Shown here piece after piece: positions 32,302 through 42,861 of a stretch of DNA of 64,000 bases (within the stretch, counting starts at the first letter, position 1; the number at the start of each line of letters is the position of its first letter). The DNA is from Pyropia yezoensis (Eukaryota; Rhodophyta; Bangiophyceae; Bangiales; Bangiaceae), in assembly GCA_009829735.1 (NCBI GenBank), contig CM020619.1:16249816-16313815 (forward strand), written 5' to 3'. The notes under the pieces were generated by a model. That model did no database searches. It had not been told where the DNA came from and was given only the letters and a program-made list of their open reading frames with translations. Position numbers and translations under genes: made by a program.

Positions 32302-35300
32302 GACTGCGACTGCGGCTGCGGCCATGGCTGCGACTGCGGCTGCGACTGCGGCTACGAAGGCGACTGCGGCTGGCGCTGCGGCTGGCGCTGGGCGAGCCGT
32401 CGCGAGGACGCCCTCCCCGTCCCCCCCGACGGGGTGGCAGTGACCCATCGGGTCTCCCACGCACGCGGTCTGTTGGCGAGGGCCTGGCGACCACCGCAAC
32501 GCCTCCGCCACGGCGGCGCGATGTCGACCGGGGCGGCGACTGCGACTTTGCGGCTGCCGGCGGGCGCGGCGGCAGCGACGACGGCGGCAATGGCGAAGGT
32601 GACAGCGACGGCGGCCGCCGCTCGCCACGCCGACCGCGCGGGCCACGAGCGGGGGACGGGTCAGGCTCGTCGGGGCGCCGCCGCTTGAGATGCCGCCCGG
32701 GTGGCACCGCCGGAGGCGGCGGCGACGGCGGCGGCGGCAGACTAGCGGCCTGCCCACGCTGACGCTCGCGGCTGGGTGCCACAACAGGGGCGGCGGGGGG
32801 TGGCGGGGGAGGTGGCGGCGGCGGTGGCGGTGGTGGTGGTGGCGGAGGTGGCGGAGGTGGCGGCGGTGGGGGCGGCGGCGGCGGCGGCTCCTCCCGCTCC
32901 TCCCCGCTCTCCAGGTCGCTCAGCGGTGCGGCTGGCACAGGCGCCGGTGTCGGGCCCGCCACAGGCGCCACCGCCGGCTTAGGCGGTGGTGGGCTGTCGA
33001 CAACCTCCCCCTCCTCCCGGGTGCCATCTGGTGACGGTTCTCGCTGCCGGCGGGGCGTAGCGGCGTCGTCTTCCTCATCACCCAGCCCAATGTCGGCGGC
33101 AGTGACGCGTCGGCCGCCTTCACTGGCGCCACCGGCACCTTCAGCGGCGCGGCGGGCCGCCTCTCGACGCGCCTCTACCTCTGCCGCGGCCGCAGCCGCT
33201 GCCGCTGCCGCCGCCGCGGCCGTCGCTTCCGGGGGAGCGCCCGCCTTGGCCGCCGCCGCCGCCGCTGCAGCCGCCGCCGCCGCGACCGGCCCCGTCGGCG
33301 GCGCCGTCCACACCTCCCTCCTCGCCTCCCGCGCAGCCGCTGACGCGGCAGCCGCAGCAGCCTTCTCTGCCCGTCGCCGTGCGCGGCGGTTGTCTTCGCG
33401 CGGCGTCGGCAGGGGAAGGGGCTTGGCGGTGCTCCGCGGCTCCCCCAGCGGCCGGGGGGGCGTGGGAAGGAGTGGCAAGACGGGACGCGGAGAGTTTACC
33501 GGGCGGGGGATGAGGGGGATGGGAGGCACAGGGGCCACCGCAGCGGGCGATGGGGTCCGTGGGGGGGGGGGCAGCCGCGGCGGACGTGGCGGCGACGGCT
33601 CCCGCGGCGGCGACTCGCGACGTCTGGCAGACTGCCGCGGCGGCGCAAGCGGCGTGTCATCCCCGTCGCTAACACCCGCCGCGACGCGAGCCGAGTGGCG
33701 GCCGCCGCGACTGGGGAGCGGGGGAACGGACGATGACGTGCGGGTGCGCCCGCGCGGCGGCACCCCCCCCGTGGACAGGGCGCCGCCGGGGGCCACTCGC
33801 GAGGCCGCTGCCGCCGGCCGCGCGCTCGCATTCGCAGCGGCGGCCGCTGCGGCTGCGGTGGCCGCCGCCGCCGCGGCGGCCGCCTTTTCCTCTGCCGACG
33901 CCGCCGCCGCCGCCGCCGCCTTTTTCTCTGCCGCTGCTGCCGCCTTTTTCTCTGCCGCCGCCGCCGCCTTTTTCTCTGCCGCCGCCGCCGCTTTTTCCTC
34001 TGCCGCCGCTGCTGCTGCCGCCTTTTCCTCTGCCGCCGCCGCCGCCGCCTTTTCCTCTGCCGCCGCCGCGGCCTTCTCCTCTGCCGCCGCCGCGGCGGCG
34101 GCGGCCTCCTTCTTAGTAGCGGCTTCGGCGGCGGCTGCCGCCTCTGCCGCCGCAGCCGCCGCCGCCGCCGCGGCCGCTGCCGCCCCCGCCCGGTGGCGGA
34201 CGCCGGTGGCGCCCTTTTTCCCCTTGCCCCCCGCCTTGGCCGCTGCTGCCGGCGCGGGCGGCGGCCGCGGCGGCGGAGGCGGGGGTGTCTCCACGTCCCC
34301 GCTGGTGCTCCCCCGCCGCCTCTCTGTGCGTCGCCCCGACGGGGCACGGACCGGTGGCGGCGGCGGCAAACCGCGGCGGTCCTCGGGGGCCACCTCATAG
34401 TCGGCGACGTTCATCAGCTCGTTAAAGGCGGCGGAATCAATCAGCCAGCGGGTCTGCACGTGGCGGGTGACGCCCGCGGCCGCCGCGGCCGCGTCCGCCG
34501 CGTCGGCGGCGGCGGCCTCGGCGGCGGCGGCGACGGCGTCGCCCTCCACTTCCGCCCGTGGGATCCACGCGTCATAGCAGTCGGGGAAGTACCACCAGTG
34601 GACGAGCGCCGCGCCCGGGTGACCGTCCGAGTCGGTGCCCAGCTGGATGGTGCGGCACCACTCTTGGCCCGCCGTGTCGGCCACCCCCGTCCCTGGCGGG
34701 TCGGGATAGAGCGCGTGGCTGGCCGTCGCCAGGTCGTCGACGAGCGTCACGCACGGCAGGCGGCGGGCGGCCGCCTTGACCGCCGACGCCGCCGCCCCCG
34801 TCACCGCAGGGGACACCCACACCCGTGGCGGGTGGAGGAGGCCCGCGTCCACCAGCTCCGTCTGGATATCCCCCAAGAGGCCCAGCAGCAGCTCCACCCG
34901 GCCGGCGGCGTCGCGGGAGCCACGGCCGCCGCTGCTGCCGCCGCCGCCACCCCCCCCGACGTCGGGGGGCACCGACCAGTCGAGCCGCCGCAGGCCGCGG
35001 GCGGCCTTGAAGCGCAGCACCGCCGCGAGCGCAACGGCCGCCCCCCCCCCCGGGGTAAAGTCGTGGAGCAGCCGGGCGGGGAGCTTGGCCATCCGCCCCC
35101 GCCACCGCGGCGGCGCGCCCCGCCCGAGGGTGTCCTCCATAAAGGCGAGCAGCCCGGCGAGGAGCGTCGACAGCGACCGGGGCGTCACGTCGGCAGCGTC
35201 AAAGCCGCCCCGGTCGGGGCGGGTGTGGCGGAGCGCCGCGCTGATCCCGGCCAGCCGCGCCACCGCCCGGGGCTCGGTGTAGTCCCGCGCCGTGACGCGC

Positions 35301-35398
35301 GCGCGCTTGGCGTGACCACCCCCGCCGCCGCCGCCGCCGGGTCCCCCGCCGCCCCCCGGGGGGGGCCCCGCGGGGGGGGGGGGCGCGGCCGCCGGCAT
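26594..35398 (-). CDS. SWI3/SMARCC-type subunit of a SWI/SNF chromatin remodeller, with very large low-complexity inserts
   Basis: Single frame of 2934 codons from ATG 35398. Residues about 30-350 match the N-terminal module of SMARCC proteins (DYTEPRAVARLAGISAALRH; WWYFPDCYDAWIP; TRHVQTRWLIDSAAFNELMN). A SWIRM domain spans about 2015-2195 (WFHPSRVAPVEQLAFPDFF ... MMDFLAHWRLLP). A ZZ-like zinc site follows near 2304 (CGACGDECNDYYMYSSAK ... LRCMACHARG), then a SANT domain near 2429 (SPWPEVQTLRLLAAIDAHG) and the SWI3 helical motif at 2645 (NPVMALITLLAASVAP). Order and content are those of SWI3/BAF155. Between the N-module and SWIRM lie about 1600 residues of disorder: EEKAAAAA repeats at about 403-523 and an RS-dipeptide block at about 1000-1340. 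The last about 100 codons (below 26870) look out of frame beyond a C/G tract, so the true end may be earlier. Confidence 0.85.
31380..32400 (-). repeat. Hexanucleotide-type repeat encoding an RS-dipeptide domain inside SWI3
   Basis: On the plus strand it is an imperfect array of CGGCTG and CGCGAC/CGACCG units, most regular at 31755-31870 and 32192-32300. Read on the coding strand it encodes hundreds of alternating Arg and Ser residues (RSRSRS), broken by occasional Leu, Pro or Gly. The opposite strand reads RLRLRL, which is only a mirror of the array. Confidence 0.8.
33880..34190 (-). repeat. Repeat encoding EEKAAAAA units inside SWI3
   Basis: Units of TTTTTCTCTGCCGCCGCCGCC type on the plus strand repeat about ten times with variable Ala length. 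On the coding strand they give EEKAAAAA and EKKAAAAA, predicted to form a long helical, charged, Ala-rich rod. Confidence 0.75.
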
Positions 35399-37288
35399 GC
35401 CGCCGCGGGCCGCGGCCCCGCCCCGACGAGGCGTGGTGGCGGTGGGGGGGGGACCCGCACCGGGGGTAGGGGGGAGCGGGGGGGGGGCGACCGACAGTGA
35501 CCACCGCCACAGCCAGGGCGTCAGGGGGCGGTGGAAGCGGCAGAGATGCGTAGGGGGGGGTGGGGGGGGGGAGGGAGACGAGCAAGGAAGGGGGGGCCAC
35601 CCCCCGGCGGATAACAGGCCGGTGAGCCACGCGGTGGGGACGGGAAGAACGAGACAACGGGCAACAGGAAGGGCGCACGCCCAGGCAAAGGCCGGTGAGC
35701 CACCAAAACGAGGAGGGGATGCGCAAGGACAAAGGGGGGGAACGGTAGGAAAAGCTCAAGGGGGAGGAATGGAAGTGGGGAAGGGGGGGGGGGGGAGGGG
35801 GGAAAGGTGGAGGTGGTCAACACGGACCCGCCAGGCCGGGGGGGGACCCCCCCGACCGACCACCCCGGCGACGCGGGCGGGGCAGCGACAGCGGCAGCGG
35901 CAGGGACCAAGGGCGGCGGCGGCCGCGGCGGGGGGGCGTGGGCGGGCGCGGCCGAGCGGGCAAGCGGAGCGACCGGGCGGTGCGCGTGGGAATGGGAGGG
36001 GGGGGGGGGGGGGGGGGGGGGGGGTGCGGTCGCGCAGCGTCCCACGCACGCGCAGTTCAGCGGCCACGCCGCGGCGCGGCCCTCTGCCCAGGCGCGGGCA
36101 CCACACGTGGCGGCGCCGAAGCCGCGCGCCTTTTTGGCGCATGCCCCGCGCGCCGCCGCCCGCGGACCATCCCCGTCGCCCCAAGTCCGTGTGCGCCTCG
36201 GGCAAGAACGGCAACTGACCTGTGAAATTACTGTCCTCAGCTGACACTTACCATTTGGAGTCTCTTCTCCTTTCCGGTCACGATGGCGGGGGGGGGGGAT
36301 TTGGTAATTACCAGCGTGCACTCGCATGGATGCGATGAAGACCCGCGGCGGCCTGCCCTCGATTGGCCAGGGCCGTGGGGACGCTGAGCAAGCCTTTTAC
36401 AGCTCTGCAGGGAGAAGAAGAAGGGGAGCGCGAGTGCGCGCGCGCTGCCCCGTGGCCGACGAGAGAGGGGGCCCCGCGTGGCGCGAGATATTTTTTCCCC
36501 CCGCCAGACGGGCTTGCGTGTATGTCGCCGGCGTGGGCGGAAGGGGGGGGGGGGGGGGGGGGGGGGGGGGATGACAGAGGGGGGGGAGGCTGCGCTGGGG
36601 CCCACCACCACCGTGGGGGGGGGGTGGGGGGGAAGCGCGCGCGCCGCAGCGGCGGTGCGTCGCCACCGCCGCCCCCCCCACCGTGCCGTGCCGGCTGGTG
36701 GCGCCATGGCACAGTGCTGGTGGGTGCTGCGGGCGGGGCCCCGCCCGCCCCCGCCCCGGGGGGGGGCTGGGGTCTCGAGTGCATGCCCACCAAGGATCCG
36801 CACCGTCCTCCGCTCTGGCGGCGAGCGTTTGTCTCCCCCACCCGCCCATTGCACTTCACGGGCACGCCGCCGGTAGCGAGCGCCCCCCAACGGCTCCAGT
36901 CCGTCACCGCCGCCGCCGCCGCCGCCCCGGGGGGGAGGGGGGCGGGGGGGCGGGGCGAGGTAGACTGCCCCGCCCCTCCCCAGAAAGCGGCGCACCGGTG
37001 TGGCCCCACAACGGGGGAGGGGGGGGGGGGGGTTGGGGGTTCGGGGGAGGGTGCTCCAAAATACAGAGGGATGCCCCCCCCCCCCGTCCCCCCTTGTTCC
37101 CCTCCCCCACCCGCCTGGGCGCCCTACAGAGGCGGTCTGCCGCCGCCGCCCCACCCCCGTCGGTGATGCTCGGGGTGGGGGGAGCGCGGCGGCGGCTGCC
37201 GCCGCTGCTGTCCCAGCTGCTGCCTGCCAACGGCGGGGACACAGAGAGAGGGAGAGAGGAGGGGGGCTGCCCTTGACGGTGCAGTCGC

Positions 37289-37336
<48 letters not shown>

Positions 37337-38647
37337 TGCTGCTACCGGTCGATCGGTTGCGGTGGCGGCCGCTCGGGCGCCACCGTCTGGCCCTGGTGGC
37401 CCGGGCGGTGCTCCCCCGCGGGCGGTGACGACGCCGCGCCGGCGGTGCAGGCCCGTCCGTCCGTTCCCCCCCCCCGCCAATCCCCTCAATTTTTGACCCG
37501 GCTGCGTGCCCACAGGTTTGATGCCGCCGCCGCTACCGCCGCGCCGCTGCCGCCGCCGCTGCCGCCGCCGCTGCCGGCACCGCCTGACTCGCCCCGAGCG
37601 AGCCGTGAGGAGCAATACTGCGGGCCCCCCACCGCCCTTCTCCGTTCCTCTGCCGCCCCCGCCCCGCCTCCTCCCCCACCCCCCAGCGGCGGCGGCGGTG
37701 GTTTCTCATCATCACCGAGGGGGGCGGCTGCCGGCGCTGCGGCAGCGCGTACCGCGGAGAGGAGGGGGGGGTGGGAGAGGAGGAGGGAGGGGGGAGGTGG
37801 AGACGCTTTTTGGAGGGGGGCAGGGGGGGATGGGGGAAGCGGGCCCGCCGCGGGGGCGATCTTCCCCCCCCCCTGCGCGCCGCGGTCCCCTGGCGTGTGC
37901 CGTCCCAGGTGCCCTCCCGTCGGGTCGGCCGCACGCGCGTCTGGTGGGTGCGCTGCACCCCACAGGCGGTGCACCGTGGGCACAGCAGGGAGGCACCGCC
38001 GGAAAATCAAAGCGGGGGAGGAAGGGGGAGGCTGAAGGGGGGGGGGGCAGGGCGGGGGGAGGCGGGCGGGGGGTGGTGCTTGGTGGAGAGGCGGGGGGGG
38101 AGGAGCAGGGCGGGTAGGCCCCACATGGAGGGGGCGAGAACCGCCGCCGCCGCAGGGGCGACGGTCCACCCCCTCCCCAGCCCACCATCGCTACACCGCC
38201 AAACAAACGCACGCCGCCTTCCCCCTCCCCCGCCCACAGCCCGTCGCCGCTTGCACGGCCGTGCCACACCAGCCAGCTGGGCCAAGAGGCAGCCAGTCGC
38301 CACCACCGCCTCCCCGCCCCCCACCTGTCAGTCCCCACCCAAACGCCAGTGACTGCACCCACCGCTCCCGCGCCGACGATACTGCTCGCGCCGACGACAC
38401 TGCCGCACCGAGACGGGTCGGCAGCGTCTGCGGGCAGTAACAGCCAGCCGCCTCCAGCCATCCCCTCCCCGGCGGTGCGGGTGGGGGGAAGCCGGCAGCG
38501 ACCGTGCTCATACACCGCCACCACAGCGGTGAACGTTAGTGCCCTCATTTTGCCCTGGTGCCTGCCGGCCACCACCACCGCTGCTCCTCCTCCGCCCCCG
38601 CTACCCACACCCCTGCTCCTGGCCGTGGAAGCGCCGGCCGCTTCGTC
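35399..38647. other. Divergent intergenic region between SWI3 and RWP-RK genes, poly-G rich
   Basis: Long G tracts include 35998-36024 (27 G) and 36543-36570 (28 G). A less biased segment at 36200-36330 contains AT-rich pieces and may be promoter-proximal to one of the genes. Open frames here are Gly/Ala/Pro/Arg mirrors of composition. I see no domain in any frame, and no RNA gene. Confidence 0.55.
36543..36570. repeat. G28 homopolymer
   Basis: Twenty-eight consecutive G, one of the longest tracts in the window, between divergent genes. A G27 tract lies 520 bases away at 35998-36024. Confidence 0.9.
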
Positions 38648-41525
38648 ATGGACACGGGGGACGGTGGGGGCGGTGGCAGCGGCGGCGGCAGCGGCCACGG
38701 CGGTGGTGGCGGTGGTGGCGGAGGCGGCGTCGGTGGCGACGGCGGCGGCGGCGGCTGCGGCGGCTCCCCCGGCGGCGGCTGGCTGTCCTCCCGCCCTCCG
38801 GGCAGCGGCAGCAGCCCGCTGCTGCCGCCCCCTCCCCCCGTCGGCGCCGACGGCGCGGCCGTGGACGCCATGGGCCTGTGGGCGTCGCTGGGCATGGTCA
38901 TGGGCGGCCTGTGTGACCCCGACGACGACGGCGGGGGCGGGGAGGGCGGGCTTGGGCCCGCCCTCGGCCTCGACGGCCGCCTCGGCGGGGGGGGGGGGTG
39001 GGTCGGCTCCCCGCTCTCCCCCGGCCGGCGGGAGAGCCTCGGGGGGGCGGGGGGCATTGGCGGCCACCCTGGCGTCGGCGGCGGCGGCGGCGGTGGTGGC
39101 GGTGGCGGTGGCGTCGGGGGGGCCGTGCACGACCACCACCGGGGGCTGCTGCAGCAGGGCGGCGACGACGATGGGGACGACGACGACGCCGACGGGGTGG
39201 ACGACGCGGACGGGGCGCTCGGGGTGTCCTACCTCCTCGACACGGTCTCCCCGCTGTCGGTGGGCGCCGACGACGCTGCGCCGGTGGCGGCGGCCGACGC
39301 TGCTGCCGCAGCCGCCGCCGTTGGCGGCGCCGTCGACGGCGACCCGTACGACGCGTTTGCCGCGTTTGGCATGTACGGGGGGACGCTGCTCGTCGGAGGG
39401 GGCCCGGCCGCGGCTGTCGACGCGGACCTCCTCCTCCCAACCGCCGCCGGGACGGGTGGCGCCGGTGGCGGCGCGGGGGGAGCGGCGGCGGGGGCGGCGC
39501 TGCCCGTGCCAGGAGCGCCGGCCTACAGGCTCCACGGCGCGGTGCCACTGCCGCCGCTGCCGCTGCCGCTACCGCCGCCGCCCCCCGCCGACGTCGTCAA
39601 GGTCGAGGCCACGGCTGAGGGGGAAAAAGGGTGGAAGCGCCGCCGCGGCAGCGCCGATAGCGCCGCCGCGCATCTCAACGCCCAGCACATCCCGCCGACG
39701 GGCGGCAGCAGTGGCAGCGGTGGTGGTGGCGGCGGCGGCGGCGGGGGCGGCGGGCGTGATGAAGGGGGCGGCAGCGGCGGCGGCGGTGGTGGGGGTGGTC
39801 GTGGCGGCGGTGAGGGTCGTGGCGGCGGCAGCGTCGACGGCGGCGCTCGACGTCGCGCGGGCGGCGGGGCGGCCACCACGCCGGCGGCAGCCGCCGTCCC
39901 CGCGGCCGACGCCAAGCGGTCCCGACGGACGGTAGGAGGCGGCGGCGGCGGTGGCAGCGATGGGGGCGGCGGTGCCGGCGGCTACCTCGTCAGCGTGGTA
40001 GCGGGCAGCGGCGCGCGGGTTCCCGTGGGGTGGGGCACCCCGGCAACAGCGGGGGCGGCAGCGGCAGCGGCAGCAGCTGCGGCGGCGGCGGCGGCGGGAA
40101 CTCCTGGCGGGACAGTAGAGCCGCGGAAGGGCGGAGCGGGGGGAGGCGGGGGCGCTCCCGGCGGGGGTGTGGGGGTGGGTGCGGGTGGGGCGCCGCCGCC
40201 GCCGGCTGGCCGGGCTGCCCTCCATGCGGCCGCCCGCCGAGGCCGCCCTACCGGCGGTGGTGACCGTGCCTTGTCGGGCCGCACGATGGACGGCACGACG
40301 CGGGCGGGGGGCGGCGGCGGTGGTCGGGGTGGAGGCTGTGCGGCTGGTGCGCCCCTTTCCACGACCGCCGCCGTGGCGACGACGCCGTGGACCGACGGGG
40401 AGGAGGGTACGGACGAGGAGGATGAGGATGACGATGACGACGAGGAGGACGATGACGATGAAGACGACGGGGACGAGGACTATGTCGCCCCGCCAGGCGG
40501 GGGAGGGGCGCACGTGCTGCCCGCCGCCCACCGTGGCGGCGGCGGTGGCGGCAGAGGGGGCGGACCGCCCCTCCCCGGGCCGGGCGGCGTCGGCGGCGGA
40601 GGCGGCGTCGGCTCTGCCGCCCTGACGCCAGCCTTGGCAGCGACAGACGCTGCCGCCGCGGGAGCGCCTGCGCCCGCGGCGGCCACGGGGGGTGGCAAGA
40701 CGGGCGGCAGCGGCGGGGGCGGCGGCGGCGGCGTTGGGGGCGGTGGTGGTGGCGGCGGCGGGGGTGACAAGAGCTTTGACACCTCCTCCTCCCGGGCGCT
40801 CGCCGACGCGCTGATGGCGCACGGCCCCGAGGCGGGGCGGCCGGGCGTGCCGCCCCGGCTATACCGTTTTGTGCTGCTGCTGAGTGACCCTGGGGGGGCG
40901 GGGGGGGGGGGACGCCCGGCGGTGGGGGGGGGGGGCGAGGCGGTGGGGGGGGGGGTGCGCCGCCGCGCCCTGCCACCGCCGCCGCTGCTGCTGCCACCGC
41001 CGGCGGGGCGGCGGCATCTCCAGCGGGAAGGCCGGCGGGGAGCACGCCAGAGGCCGCCCAAGCGGAGCGCGGTGGGGGGGGGGGCGGTGCGGGAGGCGGC
41101 GGCGGCGGTGGCGGTGTCGGCGGTGATGGCGGCGGTGCGGCCGGCAGGGGCGGAGGAGGGACTGGGGTCGGGCGGGGGGCCCCCGGCAGCGGAGGTAGGG
41201 GCGCCAGCAGCGGCGGCGGCGGCGGCGGCGGCGGTATGGCAGCAGCAGCGGCGGGGGGGGCGCCCCACCGGGAGCTGGAGCTGGCGGTCCAGTCCTCCCG
41301 GGGGGTGTGGGTGACGCAGCGCACTGACGCGGGGGCGGGGGGCCCGGGGGGGGGCACCGGTGGGGGCGCCGAGGGGGGGGGGGGGGACGGCGTTGCCGAC
41401 GGCGTTGCCGCCGCCGCCGCCGCCGTGCGGGCGGGGGCTAACGCTGGGGGTGGGGGGGGGGGGGGGGGGGGGCTGCCGACGGCGGCGGCGCCGCCGGTGG
41501 AGGGGGCAACGGCGACGGCGTCTGT

Positions 41526-41556
<31 letters not shown>

Positions 41557-41651
41557 GCGGCGGCGGTGGTGGTGGCGGTGGTAGTAGCAACGGCCGCGAT
41601 GGCGGCAATGGCAGCGCGCCGCCCCTTCCCCCTCGCGGCGGCGGCGGCGGG

Positions 41652-41691
<40 letters not shown>

Positions 41692-42341
41692 CGCGGATGC
41701 TCGAGGTTCCCGTCGACAGCACCTACGAGACGCTCCACGCCTTTCTCGCCGGCGACGGCGTGGCCGCCCCCGCCTTTGCCGCCGAGGCGGCCGCCTCGCT
41801 CTACCTGGCAGACGGCGCCAACGCGCTGCTGGCGGGCCCCTTCACGGTCCCGCGCGGCGCGCGGCGGCTGGCGGGGGGCCAAATCCACCTGGCCTCCTTC
41901 ACCGTCCTCCCGTCGGGGGCGGTGGTGGCGCACGTGCCCGAGCCCCCCCCCGCGGGGGAGCTGCTGGCCGCCCTCCGCTGCCGGCTGGCGGGGGTGTCCA
42001 AGCGGCAGGTGCTGGCGGCTATGGCGTTCCCCGACCTCCTCCCCTTCTTCCTCCTCACCCGCAACGAGCTCGCCACCGCCCTTGGGGTGTGCGTGACGCT
42101 CATCAAAAAGATCTTTCGCGCGCACGGCATCCGGCACTGGCCCAACCGGAAGCTCCGCAACCTCAAGCGCCGCATGGACGACCGCCGCCGCCGGCTGGCC
42201 GCCGCGCTCGCCCCGCCCGCCGCCCGACGGCGGCCGTCGCTTGCGGTTGCGCGCCTGCACGCAGACCTGGTGGGCCTCGAGGCAGAGTTTCGGGCGGTGG
42301 TGGAGGAGGCTACCGCGGGCCAGGCGTCCTTCCTTATCTGA
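38648..42341 (+). CDS. RWP-RK domain transcription factor (frame broken at two homopolymer zones)
   Basis: The ATG at 38648 opens a Gly-rich frame with acidic blocks (DDDGDDDDADGVDDAD; EEGTDEEDEDDDDDEEDDDD) and a nuclear-type basic patch (EKGWKRRRG). It stays plausible to LYRFVLLLSDPGG at about 40890. After a cluster of G7-G12 tracts (40892-40955) sense resumes in another frame (GAPHRELELAVQSSRGVWVT). After a C35 tract (41656-41690) it resumes in the third frame: MLEVPVDSTYETLHAFLAGD, then the RWP-RK domain near 42030-42180 (FPDLLPFFLLTRNELATALG, CVTLIKKIFRAHGI, RHWPNRKLRNL). The last variant replaces RWPYRK. A helical tail ends at 42341. Each break needs +1 or -2 bases. If the breaks are real, the domain could come from a shorter gene starting at ATG 41697. 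RWP-RK factors act in nitrogen response and gamete development in plants and algae; the role here is open. Confidence 0.7.
41656..41690. repeat. C35 homopolymer at a coding frame break
   Basis: Thirty-five consecutive C immediately before the conserved RWP-RK part of the gene. The same length, 35 C, occurs at 2223-2257 in non-coding sequence. Confidence 0.9.
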
Positions 42342-42861
42342 CTTTTTTTGTTGTTGATTGTTTCCATGACTGGAGGAGAGCTGGGTGAGGATCATCCCGG
42401 TGATGGGGAAGGGGGGGGGGGGGGTGATGTAGGGGAGGGGGAGTGGAGGCTTGTCGGGGATGGCCGGCAAGCGGGGAGGGGGGATGGTCGACGCGGTGGG
42501 CCGACGTCACGGATGGCAAGACGATTCACATGACGGCCGATGAATGACGGCCACACCCATGACCATGACCGTCCAGCGCAGTACGTACGTGTACATACAG
42601 TGAGCTGCACACCCACCGAACAAGAAAAAAACAAACAAAAACGCACCACACACTCGATACACAAGGTGCCACGGCGGGCACCACACTCCACACCTCAATC
42701 AACGGCACCCAAAAGAGTTGGGGCAGAGCTCCCCACACACACCACCCATGCAGGCCGGCCAGTCGGTCGAGCGTGGCGCGCAGCAGACGGCGGGGGAGGA
42801 GCACAAAACAGACGACAGGGTCGGCCAGCTACACGCGGCACACCACCAGGGCACCACGTCC
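42342..42861. other. Convergent 3' spacer between RWP-RK and SKP1
   Basis: Contains GTACGTACGTGTACATACAG (42581-42600), whose core recurs near other gene ends, and a G12 tract at about 42413-42424. A CAAGAAAAAAACAAACAAAAACG patch lies at 42620-42645. No gene is supported. Confidence 0.55.

Noticed and set aside
30288-32762. 824-codon plus-strand frame with RLRLRL repeats
   Set aside because: Exact mirror of the RS repeat in the minus-strand SWI3 gene, which has clear SWIRM and SANT domains.
33021-34400. 459-codon plus-strand Ala-rich frame
   Set aside because: Mirror of the EEKAAAAA repeats of SWI3; no domain.
40248-42470. 740-codon minus-strand frame opposite the RWP-RK gene
   Set aside because: Pro/Ala/Arg-rich mirror; the RWP-RK domain on the plus strand is decisive.
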